From a bacterium (lineage in GTDB: Bacteria; Spirochaetota; Spirochaetia; JABEVK01), in NCBI GenBank assembly GCA_021781625.1, contig JAJXWL010000020.1, positions 1 through 17,391 on the forward strand: a stretch of 17,391 bases of DNA, given 5' to 3'. A program made the position numbers and the translations under genes. The notes beneath the pieces were generated by a model. That model was not told where the DNA came from. It ran no database searches and saw only the letters and a program-made list of their open reading frames with translations. This document shows, in pieces, positions 1-7,630 of the stretch (the stretch's first letter is position 1; the number at the start of each line of letters is the position of its first letter).

Positions 1-977
1 CAAGTCTTGGGAAAGTCGCTAAGTTTTTAGTTTTACTCGGACAAGACGAAGCCGCCAAAGTGGTACGACACCTCGATCCCGAATTAATTGAACCGCTTAG
101 CCTCGAAATCGCCAAGGTACGAGCCGTGACTCCCCAGGAGTCTCAAACCCTTTTAAAAGAGTTTGGGTATATTGCGGCCGAACGTTCCCAAAACCCTAGG
201 GGGGGGAAGGCGGTAGCCCAAGCCATCCTCGAGGGGGCTTTTGGTCAAGAAAAGTCCCAAAACATCCTCAAGAAAACCCTACCCAGCGGGGCTCCCCCCT
301 TTGCGTTTCTTATAGATTTAGACCGCAATGCCCTGATAGCCCTTTTAGGGGATGAATCCCCGGCGGTTTTGGGAATCGTTTTACCCTTTTTAGAAAAGAA
401 ACAGTCTGCCGTCTTCCTCAAAACTTTAGAACCGAACCTCAGAGTGTCATTGATCAAACGCTTGGCCAAAGTCGAAAAGGTTTCGAAAGAAATTCTTCAC
501 AAGGTTGAAGAAGGCTTACGGGAAAAAATGCGTCGCCTAGGACCGGCTTCGACCGAAGAAATTGATGGGCGAGCCCGTTTGGCCGACATCTTGAGGCACA
601 TGAGTTTTGATAAAGAGCAAAACATTCTTCGGGGCTTGGAAGCCGTCAAACCCCAATTGGGCGACGATATTCGCCGCCGGTTATTTACGGTTGATCAATT
701 AATTCAAATCTACGATGGGGATTTTGAAGAGTTACTAAGAACGAAAACGGAAACTCAGCTCGCCTTAATTTGGAAAGGTTCTGATGAACCCCTGCGGCAA
801 AAAATTCAACGGAATATCTCGAGCCGACGAATGCTCTTGGTCGAAGCTGAACTCGATCTGCTAACCGGGGCCCCTGAGCGAGAAGTTAAAGAGACCCTTC
901 AGCAGTTTCTCGAAGAGATCCGTGAAGCGGTTCGTGAAGGCAAAGCGGTCTTGATGGAAGGAGATGAATATGTTTAG
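1..977 (+). CDS. fliG: FliG-type flagellar motor switch protein, 5' partial
   Basis: FliG is the rotor (C-ring) protein that couples to the stator and sits on the MS ring at the cytoplasmic face. The reading frame is open from base 3; the GTG at 60 is internal, because the codons before it already encode a typical FliG start (KVAKFLVLLGQDEAAKVV). About 324 residues are visible against 330-345 for the family, so only a short N-terminus is missing. Order: N domain (about 1-95), middle armadillo domain (about 95-190), C-terminal domain (from about 195, ending GKAVLMEGDEYV). Two hallmark motifs are altered: the middle-domain EHPQ reads ESPA (354-365), and the C-terminal acidic-arginine motif usually like DDRAIQ reads YDGDFEE (711-731). 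It may be a secondary FliG paralogue, as spirochaetes carry. It is followed by non-flagellar genes and overlaps the next one. Family call is firm; motor function is uncertain. Confidence 0.85.
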   Translation, partial: SLGKVAKFLVLLGQDEAAKVVRHLDPELIEPLSLEIAKVRAVTPQESQTLLKEFGYIAAERSQNPRGGKAVAQAILEGAFGQEKSQNILKKTLPSGAPPFAFLIDLDRNALIALLGDESPAVLGIVLPFLEKKQSAVFLKTLEPNLRVSLIKRLAKVEKVSKEILHKVEEGLREKMRRLGPASTEEIDGRARLADILRHMSFDKEQNILRGLEAVKPQLGDDIRRRLFTVDQLIQIYDGDFEELLRTKTETQLALIWKGSDEPLRQKIQRNISSRRMLLVEAELDLLTGAPEREVKETLQQFLEEIREAVREGKAVLMEGDEYV

Positions 978-1464
978 TCCGAGGCCAGCCACCCCCGAAC
1001 CTTTTTATCAGCTTTGGATAGCTTATCTGTTGTGGTTTGTTGGCGGCTTTGGAATATTTGGCCTGCATCGCTTTTACCTGCGAAAAATTCCTACCGGGGT
1101 TTTGTGGCTGATGACCGGCGGTGGTTTTTTCATCGGTTCTGTGCATGATTTTCTCCGGATGAACTACCTGGTCGAGGACGCCAATCGCCGAGACGGGTAT
1201 TTGGTTCTCTCGACCCAAGCCGCCCCCTCACAACCCCCAGAAACCATTGAAAAATGTGTCCTCCGCACGGCCAAAACCCATGCGGGGATTGTCACACCTG
1301 CCAGTGCCGCCTTAGAGGGGAGTTGGAGTGTCGAACAGATCCAGCAGGAATTAGACCGCCAAGCGAAGCTGGGAATCTGTGAGGTACGCGTAACCAAAGC
1401 GGGGGGAGTAGTCTACTACTTCTTAGAATTCGACCCCACACGGACCCAGGAATTTGAGTCATGA
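970..1464 (+). CDS. TM2-domain membrane protein with C-terminal winged-helix-like region
   Basis: The first half is a TM2 domain: two membrane helices (about residues 11-30 and 40-58) joined by a short turn with the family motif GIFGLHRFYL, followed by a glycine-rich second helix (TGGGFFIGSVHDF). The C-terminal 80 residues lack membrane segments and resemble a winged helix: a helix, the phrase GIVTPASAALEGSW, a helix EQIQQELDRQAKLG, then a beta wing ending YYFLEF. The start is ATG 970 rather than the in-frame ATG 964, because GGAAGGAG (956-963) abuts 964 but lies 6 nt from 970. The gene overlaps the end of fliG by 8 bp and ends within the ATGA that starts the MoxR gene, so it is translationally coupled on both sides. 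TM2 proteins have no general biochemical function, and a regulatory role for the tail is inference. Confidence 0.8.
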   Translation: MFSPRPATPEPFYQLWIAYLLWFVGGFGIFGLHRFYLRKIPTGVLWLMTGGGFFIGSVHDFLRMNYLVEDANRRDGYLVLSTQAAPSQPPETIEKCVLRTAKTHAGIVTPASAALEGSWSVEQIQQELDRQAKLGICEVRVTKAGGVVYYFLEFDPTRTQEFES

Positions 1465-2438
1465 CCGCGCCTGTAAGCTTGAGCGCCGTTCAAGGACGGC
1501 AGGCCATGGGCCGCGAGATTGGCAAAGTGTTTCGCGGGGACGAACGCTTCCTGGATTGGCTGGTCGCTGGTCTTCTGGCTCCAGGGCATATCCTGTTAGA
1601 AGATATTCCTGGCGTGGGAAAAACACTTTTAGCAAAGGCCCTAGCCCGTGTCGTAGGGGGAGCTTTTACGCGAGTGCAGGGCACACCCGACCTGGTACCA
1701 GCCGATTTATTAGGCTTTTCAGTCTATAACCCCCAAGATGGGCAATTCTCGTTTCGTCCAGGTCCCCTTGAGACCAATATTTTTCTTTTGGATGAACTGA
1801 ACCGAGCTTCACCCCGAACTCAAGCGGCGTTATTGCAAGCCATGGCCGAAGGTGAAATTAGCCGAGATGGTCAAACCCGTCCGCTCCCTCGCCCCTTTCT
1901 TGTCTTGGCTACAGAAAATTCCATTGACTTCGAAGGAACGTTTCCCCTCCCGGAAGCCCAAAAAGATCGGTTTTTGTTAAGTTTTGCCCTGGGATACCCG
2001 GGACGCGAAGCCGAAGCCTCCATTTTGACCGAACTTCCTTTTGGAACTTATGCCAGTGACCAACTGAACCCCGTCTGTTCTCCGGACGACCTTTTACGCT
2101 GGCAAGCCGAAGTTTCCACCGTTTGGGTCTCTGATAAGCTCATCGAATACATCTTGGATCTCACTCAAGCCACCCGCAGTGATCCCGGCCTCCGTTTAGG
2201 TTTATCCCCTCGAGGGGCCCAAGCCTTGTTACGTGCCGGCAGAGCTCTAGCTTTACTTCGAGGCCGAAGTTGGGTTACCCCAGACGACCTTAAAGAACTT
2301 TTTTTGCCGGTAGCCCGTCATAGAGTCCTAGTGAAAGCGGCCTCACTTGCCAGGGGACTGACTGCTGAAACCATCCTTACGACCATCTTAGACCGGGTAC
2401 CGACGCCGTTGGGGAAAGAAACGGCACCCACCTCATGA
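1461..2438 (+). CDS. MoxR-family AAA+ ATPase
   Basis: This is a cytoplasmic AAA+ ATPase of the MoxR group, chaperone-like proteins that usually act on von Willebrand-type or membrane partners encoded beside them. All core motifs are present in order: Walker A EDIPGVGKT (48-56), the RVQGTPDLVPADLLG segment (71-85), Walker B FLLDELNR (108-115), a sensor-1 region ATENS (150-154), the family signature EGTFPLPEAQKDRF (158-171), and a C-terminal lid with sensor-2 LSPRGAQALLRAGRA. The 325-residue length is normal. It starts at ATG 1461 overlapping the preceding stop (ATGA) and ends overlapping the DUF58 start in the same way, so the MoxR-DUF58 pair is tightly coupled. The client is probably the DUF58 protein and the following membrane protein (inference from family context). 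Confidence 0.93.
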   Translation: MTAPVSLSAVQGRQAMGREIGKVFRGDERFLDWLVAGLLAPGHILLEDIPGVGKTLLAKALARVVGGAFTRVQGTPDLVPADLLGFSVYNPQDGQFSFRPGPLETNIFLLDELNRASPRTQAALLQAMAEGEISRDGQTRPLPRPFLVLATENSIDFEGTFPLPEAQKDRFLLSFALGYPGREAEASILTELPFGTYASDQLNPVCSPDDLLRWQAEVSTVWVSDKLIEYILDLTQATRSDPGLRLGLSPRGAQALLRAGRALALLRGRSWVTPDDLKELFLPVARHRVLVKAASLARGLTAETILTTILDRVPTPLGKETAPTS

Positions 2439-3577
2439 AAAACGGGCTCGTGAAAACGGGACTGGGCTTGTTGGCTTTAGGGACGGCCCTGGTTTTAACC
2501 CAATTGTTGCCCTGGGTTCTTTTGCGTTGGGCTCTCACGACTGGATGTTTGCTGATACTCTTCTCTTTCTTCTGGTCTTTACACCTTCGCCAAAGCTTCT
2601 CAGCGGATACTGGCCGCGAACGAGACTCGGCCTTTGCTCACGATATTCACCACATTCATCTCGAAATTCGCTTCTCCGGTTGGTTACCAGCGGGGGTTTG
2701 CCGCATCTTTGACCAACCGGCTGACCTAGAGCTCTGGAAAGAGGCACGCGTATTTGCCACTTTTGGCCCTCGACAACGTCAAACCTTTTCGTATCCCGCC
2801 CGAGGAAGAACCCGTGGGCTGCGTCACCTCGGCCCCCTTACCGTTGCGGCGAGCGACCCTGTGGGCCTATTCCCTTTTACTTTGGTCTGGCCTGAACGAG
2901 ATTTGCTGCTTTTTCCTGCGGTGAGTCCACTTCACCATATGGGCCAAAAAGGAATTCCCTTGGGGTCTCACCACTTTCTCGAAGAACTGCTGGAAGACCC
3001 CTCAAGGTTTTTTAGTTTTCGGGAATTTGGGTTCGGCGACCCCCTCAGTCGACTTTCGGCCTCGGAATCCGCCCGCAGAGGGGTTTTGATGGTTCGTGAA
3101 TCCGAACATACCCGGGCTCGTCCCACGGCGATCGTTCTCGATTTTGCCGAAGAACAGTACCCACAACACCTCCGCTGGGAAAACAGTGAAAGAGCCGTCG
3201 AAATCGCCGCTTCGTTTTTGTGGCATTTCTTAAACGCGGGGCATGAGGTCTGGTTGGTCACCAATGCCACTTTGCCCGATACTTCGGGAGTCTCTTGTTG
3301 GGGACCAGTACATTCGTTAAACGACTTATATCCCCTGTTCGAAGTCCTCGCACTCGCCCAGTTGTCTGACCGAAAAACGCCAGCTGAAGAATGGCTGGCC
3401 ATTTTACCCCCTGCCCCCGTGCTATGGTGGGTTGCGGCCGCACCTCCTCCCCTCGAGATTCAAACTTTACCCCAACGACAAGGACGCTTTGCCTGCGTTG
3501 GAAACACTCCTGAGCCAGTTCTATGGCCACGTAGAGATTTTAGCAGTTGGGGGGCACTAGATCTTGAAGCCCTTTGA
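2435..3577 (+). CDS. DUF58 domain protein, MoxR partner
   Basis: The N-terminus has two closely spaced membrane helices (about residues 8-48), then a beta-rich segment, then the DUF58 signature at about 191-222: FSFREFGFGDPLSRL followed by SARRGVLMVRE. DUF58 proteins are standard partners of MoxR ATPases and carry a degenerate von Willebrand A fold. Here the strand that normally bears the metal-binding DxSxS reads IVLDFAEEQ (about 233-241), so the metal site looks lost. ATG 2435 overlaps the MoxR stop codon by 4 bp. The 3' end overlaps the next gene by 14 bp, given its TTG start. The likely role is assembly or control of an envelope component with the MoxR ATPase; the substrate is unknown. 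Confidence 0.87.
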   Translation: MKNGLVKTGLGLLALGTALVLTQLLPWVLLRWALTTGCLLILFSFFWSLHLRQSFSADTGRERDSAFAHDIHHIHLEIRFSGWLPAGVCRIFDQPADLELWKEARVFATFGPRQRQTFSYPARGRTRGLRHLGPLTVAASDPVGLFPFTLVWPERDLLLFPAVSPLHHMGQKGIPLGSHHFLEELLEDPSRFFSFREFGFGDPLSRLSASESARRGVLMVRESEHTRARPTAIVLDFAEEQYPQHLRWENSERAVEIAASFLWHFLNAGHEVWLVTNATLPDTSGVSCWGPVHSLNDLYPLFEVLALAQLSDRKTPAEEWLAILPPAPVLWWVAAAPPPLEIQTLPQRQGRFACVGNTPEPVLWPRRDFSSWGALDLEAL

Positions 3578-5030
3578 GGTTTTCCGAGCGCCTCATGGGG
3601 TCCATCACCTTTTGGCTGCCGGGTTTCCCCTCTTTCATGCCCTCATCCTCTGGAAACTTTTGACGGGAAGCTTTCCCTCACTGGCGGTAACACTCTTGTG
3701 GGCTGTTTTTTTAGTCTCGGTGAGTTTATGGACCGCTTTAGCAAGGTACCTGCATGGGGCTTTTTGGAAAAAGCTCTGGAGATTGGCAATTTTGGTCGCT
3801 GGTCTCGGTGTGGGCCTCACCGTGACAGACCCCTATACCCTTTGGTGGGCTCCCCACGCCCCCCATCTTCTCAGTCTTTTATTTGCCCTTTTGGCTGGAG
3901 CTCTGGCGATTTTTTGGCAAAGGCACCTCACGCCTCGGGCCAGACTTTTTCAACACCTTCATGGACTATCCAGCGGGCCAGCCTTGGCCCTTCGGATGAG
4001 AGACTTTCAAACTGAGGCCGATTTTTCACAGCAAGATGAACGGGCCCTTCTGGTTTCAACCTTGAGTATGTCCGGATTAACCTTGATTCTCACCCAACTT
4101 GCCGGTCAACTAGGGCTGGGAGCGCTCACGGTTCTCGTGGGCTTAGGACTGCTTCCCGTCCTTCGGATTTTTCGACGAGAAGTCCAAGACTTGGTTTGGG
4201 GGTACCGTTGGAGCCTCTCCCAAAAGCTCCGGACTCTTGGAACGTCATGGGGATTACTCGCCGGTGCCGGTGCTGTAGCCTTATTCACCCTGCCAGAACA
4301 TGGGGTTACCCTAGCCGTTTCCTCTACCGCAGAGCAGGTGCCGAATCTCCCCGCGACGACCCCGCCCCCCACTCCCTCCCCATTACCACACCAAGAGTTT
4401 TCGGCCCCAGCCCTTGAACCTTGGCAATTGCTCCTTTTTATAGGGGTGTTAACTTTGCTGAGATATTTCGCGTCAGTAGCTCAAGCCTTACTGATGCTTT
4501 TCTCGGTTTTACTGTCCTTAATTCCCTTAGCGGCAGTTGTGTTTCTCCTTTGGCCTCTCGTTGAAATTCTGCAAGGGAAAGCCCAAGAAGAGCCCTGGCT
4601 TTTCTATTGGCGACGGCGTTTATCTCAACAACTTTTAAGGTTTTGGCGTACCCTGCTGCGAAGGAAGCCTACTTTCTCAAACTCAGCCCCCTGGCAGCAA
4701 AAGGCAGAGGCCCGAACCCTAGCTCAAACTTGGGCAAGAAACGGTCAAAAACGACGCTATTCACAACTTGCCGAAGCGTTTCTCAGGCTGGTGTACTGGG
4801 CTCAAAAAGAAAGTCAAGGAACAAGCTTCGCTTATCAGCCTTCCGAAACTACGCACGCTTACCTAAGTCGATTGGCTAAGTCCTGGCCGAATTTCGCCGA
4901 GCCACTCAACCTCATCTCACAGGCGATCGATCAAGAACTGTATGCCCCGACGCCGCTGAGTTCCCACGAGTGGAAACGCTTTCTAGCAAATGTCCAGTCC
5001 GTGGTGGATTTTCCACGCGAAGTTGGCTAA
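3564..5030 (+). CDS. multi-pass membrane protein with C-terminal DUF4129; TgpA-like without transglutaminase domain
   Basis: The N-terminal part carries several hydrophobic segments (about residues 14-34, 40-60, 72-88, 100-117, 165-200, 227-243). A proline-rich linker follows (about 256-282), then a long hydrophobic hairpin (286-334), a basic stretch (WRRRLSQQLLRFWRTLLRRK) and a soluble tail at about 400-475 that matches DUF4129 (pattern YSQLAEAFLRLVYWA, ETTHAYLSRL, LSSHEW). In MoxR-DUF58 loci this position is usually filled by a TgpA-type protein with transmembrane, transglutaminase and DUF4129 parts. Here the middle catalytic domain is missing, and the protein contains no cysteine at all, so it cannot be a Cys-protease-like transglutaminase. 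The start is TTG 3564, with GGGGGG 9 nt upstream and a 14-bp overlap with the DUF58 gene. The function is unknown; it is probably part of an envelope complex. Confidence 0.75.
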   Translation: MKPFEVFRAPHGVHHLLAAGFPLFHALILWKLLTGSFPSLAVTLLWAVFLVSVSLWTALARYLHGAFWKKLWRLAILVAGLGVGLTVTDPYTLWWAPHAPHLLSLLFALLAGALAIFWQRHLTPRARLFQHLHGLSSGPALALRMRDFQTEADFSQQDERALLVSTLSMSGLTLILTQLAGQLGLGALTVLVGLGLLPVLRIFRREVQDLVWGYRWSLSQKLRTLGTSWGLLAGAGAVALFTLPEHGVTLAVSSTAEQVPNLPATTPPPTPSPLPHQEFSAPALEPWQLLLFIGVLTLLRYFASVAQALLMLFSVLLSLIPLAAVVFLLWPLVEILQGKAQEEPWLFYWRRRLSQQLLRFWRTLLRRKPTFSNSAPWQQKAEARTLAQTWARNGQKRRYSQLAEAFLRLVYWAQKESQGTSFAYQPSETTHAYLSRLAKSWPNFAEPLNLISQAIDQELYAPTPLSSHEWKRFLANVQSVVDFPREVG

Positions 5031-5039
5031 TCTGAGGTT

Positions 5040-5624
5040 ATGCTAGATGCGTTCACCCCGTTAGTCGGGTCTTTTTTACTTGCCGATCTTGATGTCACCG
5101 ATCCGATGTTTTCACGCTCTGTTGTCTTGATCCTGGAACACACAACGCAGAATGCCTTTGGACTCATCGTGAATAAACCCATTGAAGAAATGGCCAGGCT
5201 CATGATGAGGCTTGATAACGTCAATTTCTTTAGGGGAGGCCCCGTCAGCCGCACGCTTTTTTGCCTTCATAATGGCTTACCAGCAAAATACCGTACGGAA
5301 GGGGAACGTCTCATCGCCCCAGGAATTTGGTTTGAGCCTTCGTTAGAAGGTCTCAAGCTGTATTCTGATGAATCTCAAAATCAGGCAAAATTAAACTCTT
5401 TTTCTTCGCTGGGAAAGACTTTAAATATCTATGAAGGGTATGCGGGTTGGGGTCCCCAACAGTTAGATTCAGAAATTCACCGCGGGCTTTGGCATCCAAT
5501 CCCCGCCCAAGCGTCCTTGGTGTTTGAACGCCCTCCCGAAAGCCTCTGGAAAGAAGGAATGCAAAGTTTTGGCGGTTTTTTGAGCTTAGTCGCTCAATCA
5601 GGCTTTAAGCCCTCTCGAAATTGA
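5040..5624 (+). CDS. yqgE: YqgE/AlgH family protein (UPF0301)
   Basis: A 194-residue protein of normal family length. Diagnostic segments are GSFLLADLDVTDPMFSRSVV near the N-terminus, EHTTQNAFGLIVNKP, FFRGGPVSRTLF, and YEGYAGWGPQQLDSEIHRGLW with HPIPA. YqgE/AlgH proteins are small, mostly cytoplasmic alpha/beta proteins of diderm bacteria. AlgH was linked to alginate regulation in Pseudomonas, but no biochemical activity is settled. ATG 5040 is preceded by TGAGG (about 5032-5036), and the gap from the previous stop is 9 bp. radA starts 7 bp after its own stop, so it belongs to the same transcript. Identification is secure; function is not. Confidence 0.92.
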   Translation: MLDAFTPLVGSFLLADLDVTDPMFSRSVVLILEHTTQNAFGLIVNKPIEEMARLMMRLDNVNFFRGGPVSRTLFCLHNGLPAKYRTEGERLIAPGIWFEPSLEGLKLYSDESQNQAKLNSFSSLGKTLNIYEGYAGWGPQQLDSEIHRGLWHPIPAQASLVFERPPESLWKEGMQSFGGFLSLVAQSGFKPSRN

Positions 5625-5631
5625 GGAAGTC

Positions 5632-6984
5632 ATGAAACGACGCACGGTTTTTGTTTGTCGAGAATGTTCCCATCAAGAGTCCCGTTGGTTAGGACGTTGC
5701 CCTCAATGCGGAGCCTGGAACACTTTCCAAGAAGAAAATCTTACAGCCTCTTCCACGCCTCAACCCGGTTCCCCCAAATCTTCTAGTGGGGGGATCAGTA
5801 TTCCTTTAGCCGCCTTAGACCCTCAAGAAGGAAAACGCTGGGATACGGGCATTGCCGAAGTGAATCAGGTGTTGGGGGGCGGTTTAGTTCGCGGTGCCGG
5901 AATCTTAGTAGGTGGGGAACCGGGAATCGGGAAATCCACTTTGCTTTTGCAGTTGGCCGCCCGCATCAAAACGGCCGGACGAGTGTTGTACGTCTCTGGC
6001 GAAGAATCGGCGGCCCAGATCAAAATGCGGGCAGAGCGCCTTAAGATTCAACGAGACGGTCTTGAGATTCTCATCGAAACCCATGTTCCTGTGATTCTGG
6101 GGGTGCTTGAAAAGCTTAAACCCACCGTGCTCATTGTCGATTCTATTCAGACGCTCTACAGCCCAGACGCCGGCGATGTCCCTGGCACCGTAAACCAGCT
6201 CAAGTTCGGGTGCCAAGAAATCCTCAGCTGGGCCAAGGAACGTGAAATCGCAGCCTTTTTGATAGCCCACGTTACCAAGGGGGGGCTGATTGCCGGCCCC
6301 AAACTCATCGAGCACATGGTCGATACCGTCCTGATGTTTGAAGAAGCCGCTGGGGACGTCAGAATTCTCAGAGCCGCTAAGAACCGCTTTGGCAGTGTCG
6401 ATGAGGTAGGTCTGTTCACGATGGAGGAACAGGGTTTAGTCGAGGTGGCAAATCCCGAAACAATTTTTTTGGTTCGACGGGAAGGCGAATTGCCCCCTGG
6501 GATTGCGGTGGCGCCCTTATTCGAAGGGAGCCGCACTCTTTTGGTCGAAATCCAAGCTTTGACGGTTCCCGCCAAAGGGGGAATGAGCCGCGTTTACTCT
6601 GACCGAATTGACAGCGGGCGGGTCAGTCGTGTTGCGGCTGTCCTGGAGAAAACCACAGGGCTACGTTTTAGCGATCAGGATATTTACGTCAATGTAGCTG
6701 GAGGCATTCGGGTCGCTGATCCGGGAGCCGATTTGGCTTTAGCCCTCGCCTTGTACAGTGCTCGAACCGGCCACAGTTTGCCTCCGGGCTGGACGGCGGC
6801 GGGAGAACTCTCCTTAGCGGGAGAAGTCCGTCCCACCACGCATTTACGTCGCCGAGTGAAGGCTGCAGCCGATTTAGGGTTTTCCCCCACAGTGATTCCT
6901 TCGTCGCCAGAGTCTGGGGCTTTGAGCGGAGCTGTCCCCGTTCACCGACTTGCCGAGGCCCTCAAGAAAGTCTGGGGTTCTTAA
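5632..6984 (+). CDS. radA: DNA repair protein RadA (Sms)
   Basis: RadA is a RecA-like ATPase that drives branch migration and processing of recombination intermediates in the cytoplasm. It has the full architecture: a four-cysteine zinc finger (C9, C12, C23, C26), a RecA-like ATPase core with Walker A GEPGIGKST (92-100) and Walker B VLIVDSIQ (163-170), the RadA-specific KNRFG motif (247-251) followed by GSVDEVGLF, and a C-terminal Lon-protease-like domain (about 310-450) containing NVAGGIRVADPGADLALAL and GELSLAGEVRP. The 450-residue length is typical. ATG 5632 is preceded by TTGAGGAAG, which overlaps the yqgE stop. The stop codon lies 1 bp before the likely GTG of rex. Nothing appears degraded. 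Confidence 0.97.
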   Translation: MKRRTVFVCRECSHQESRWLGRCPQCGAWNTFQEENLTASSTPQPGSPKSSSGGISIPLAALDPQEGKRWDTGIAEVNQVLGGGLVRGAGILVGGEPGIGKSTLLLQLAARIKTAGRVLYVSGEESAAQIKMRAERLKIQRDGLEILIETHVPVILGVLEKLKPTVLIVDSIQTLYSPDAGDVPGTVNQLKFGCQEILSWAKEREIAAFLIAHVTKGGLIAGPKLIEHMVDTVLMFEEAAGDVRILRAAKNRFGSVDEVGLFTMEEQGLVEVANPETIFLVRREGELPPGIAVAPLFEGSRTLLVEIQALTVPAKGGMSRVYSDRIDSGRVSRVAAVLEKTTGLRFSDQDIYVNVAGGIRVADPGADLALALALYSARTGHSLPPGWTAAGELSLAGEVRPTTHLRRRVKAAADLGFSPTVIPSSPESGALSGAVPVHRLAEALKKVWGS

Positions 6985-6985
6985 A

Positions 6986-7630
6986 GTGCCCACGCTGTCT
7001 TCCCTGCCGCCCCCTTCTCGTCAAAGGCTGATGCTGTTGTATGCGTTATTGCCCGAATTGCTGAGTTCGGGACGTTTGCAGGCGACTAGCCGTGATTTTG
7101 CCCGGTGGCTAGGTACAACCGCTGTCACCATACGCCACGATTTGAGTTGGGTCGAAGTCCATTCGCCCGGGACAGCCTACGATCTGGCTTACTTGCAGAA
7201 CCTTCTTTCCACGCTATTAGAACCCCCACGCCCTTTACGAACAGCCCTGGTCGGTCTTGGAGAGCACGGGATATCGCTCTTATCGGCTTTGGGTGATCGC
7301 TCGGCTTTGGGCGCTCAAGGTCAACCCCGATACCAAATTGTTGTGGGCTTTGAAAGTCGGCTCAACCGCCGGGAACAATTAGAGTTACCGTTTCCCGTGC
7401 ATGCCACCACCGAACTTGTCGGAGTTTGTTTAACTCGCCGAATTGAAGCCGCGCTTCTTTGCGTCGAGGATCAGGAAACCCTTCGCTGTGCCGACCGACT
7501 GGTTCAGGGTGGGGTTCATTACTTGGTGAACTTTACCCATGTTGTACTCCGAGTCAATCGACAGCAAGTTGTTGTTCGAGAGTGCGGTTTGTGGGGAGAG
7601 CTTCCCCCTATTCCTAAGGAGGCCCCATGA
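6986..7630 (+). CDS. rex: Rex-like redox-sensing transcriptional repressor
   Basis: Rex repressors bind operator DNA and release it when the NADH/NAD+ ratio rises, controlling fermentation and respiration genes. An N-terminal winged helix (about residues 9-60) includes LPPPSRQRLMLLYALLPELL and the DNA-recognition region TTAVTIRHDLSWV, which parallels the family's vtaaqvRkDLsyf. A Rossmann NADH domain follows, with glycine loop VGLGEHG (about 89-94), an acidic end of beta-2 in VGFES, and the late signature YLVNFTHVVLRV where most Rex proteins have NFaPvrLkvP. Length (214) is normal. GTG 6986 is preferred over the in-frame TTG 6950, which would run 35 bp into radA; GTG lies 1 bp after the radA stop. 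The 3' end overlaps the EVE gene (ATGA). It is a divergent member, so its operator and ligand response need not be standard. Confidence 0.82.
   Translation: MPTLSSLPPPSRQRLMLLYALLPELLSSGRLQATSRDFARWLGTTAVTIRHDLSWVEVHSPGTAYDLAYLQNLLSTLLEPPRPLRTALVGLGEHGISLLSALGDRSALGAQGQPRYQIVVGFESRLNRREQLELPFPVHATTELVGVCLTRRIEAALLCVEDQETLRCADRLVQGGVHYLVNFTHVVLRVNRQQVVVRECGLWGELPPIPKEAP

Noticed and set aside
60..62. GTG as the start of fliG
   Set aside because: The frame is open to the window edge and the upstream codons encode conserved FliG residues.
245..469. Minus-strand open frame of 74 codons opposite fliG
   Set aside because: Basic, low-complexity product without domain features; the opposite strand is a recognised gene.
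2968..3402. Minus-strand open frame of 144 codons opposite the DUF58 gene
   Set aside because: Ser/Arg-rich antisense translation, no ribosome binding site noticed, and it covers the conserved DUF58 signature on the other strand.
6156..6575. Minus-strand open frame of 139 codons inside radA
   Set aside because: Shadow of the RadA ATPase core; no independent motif.
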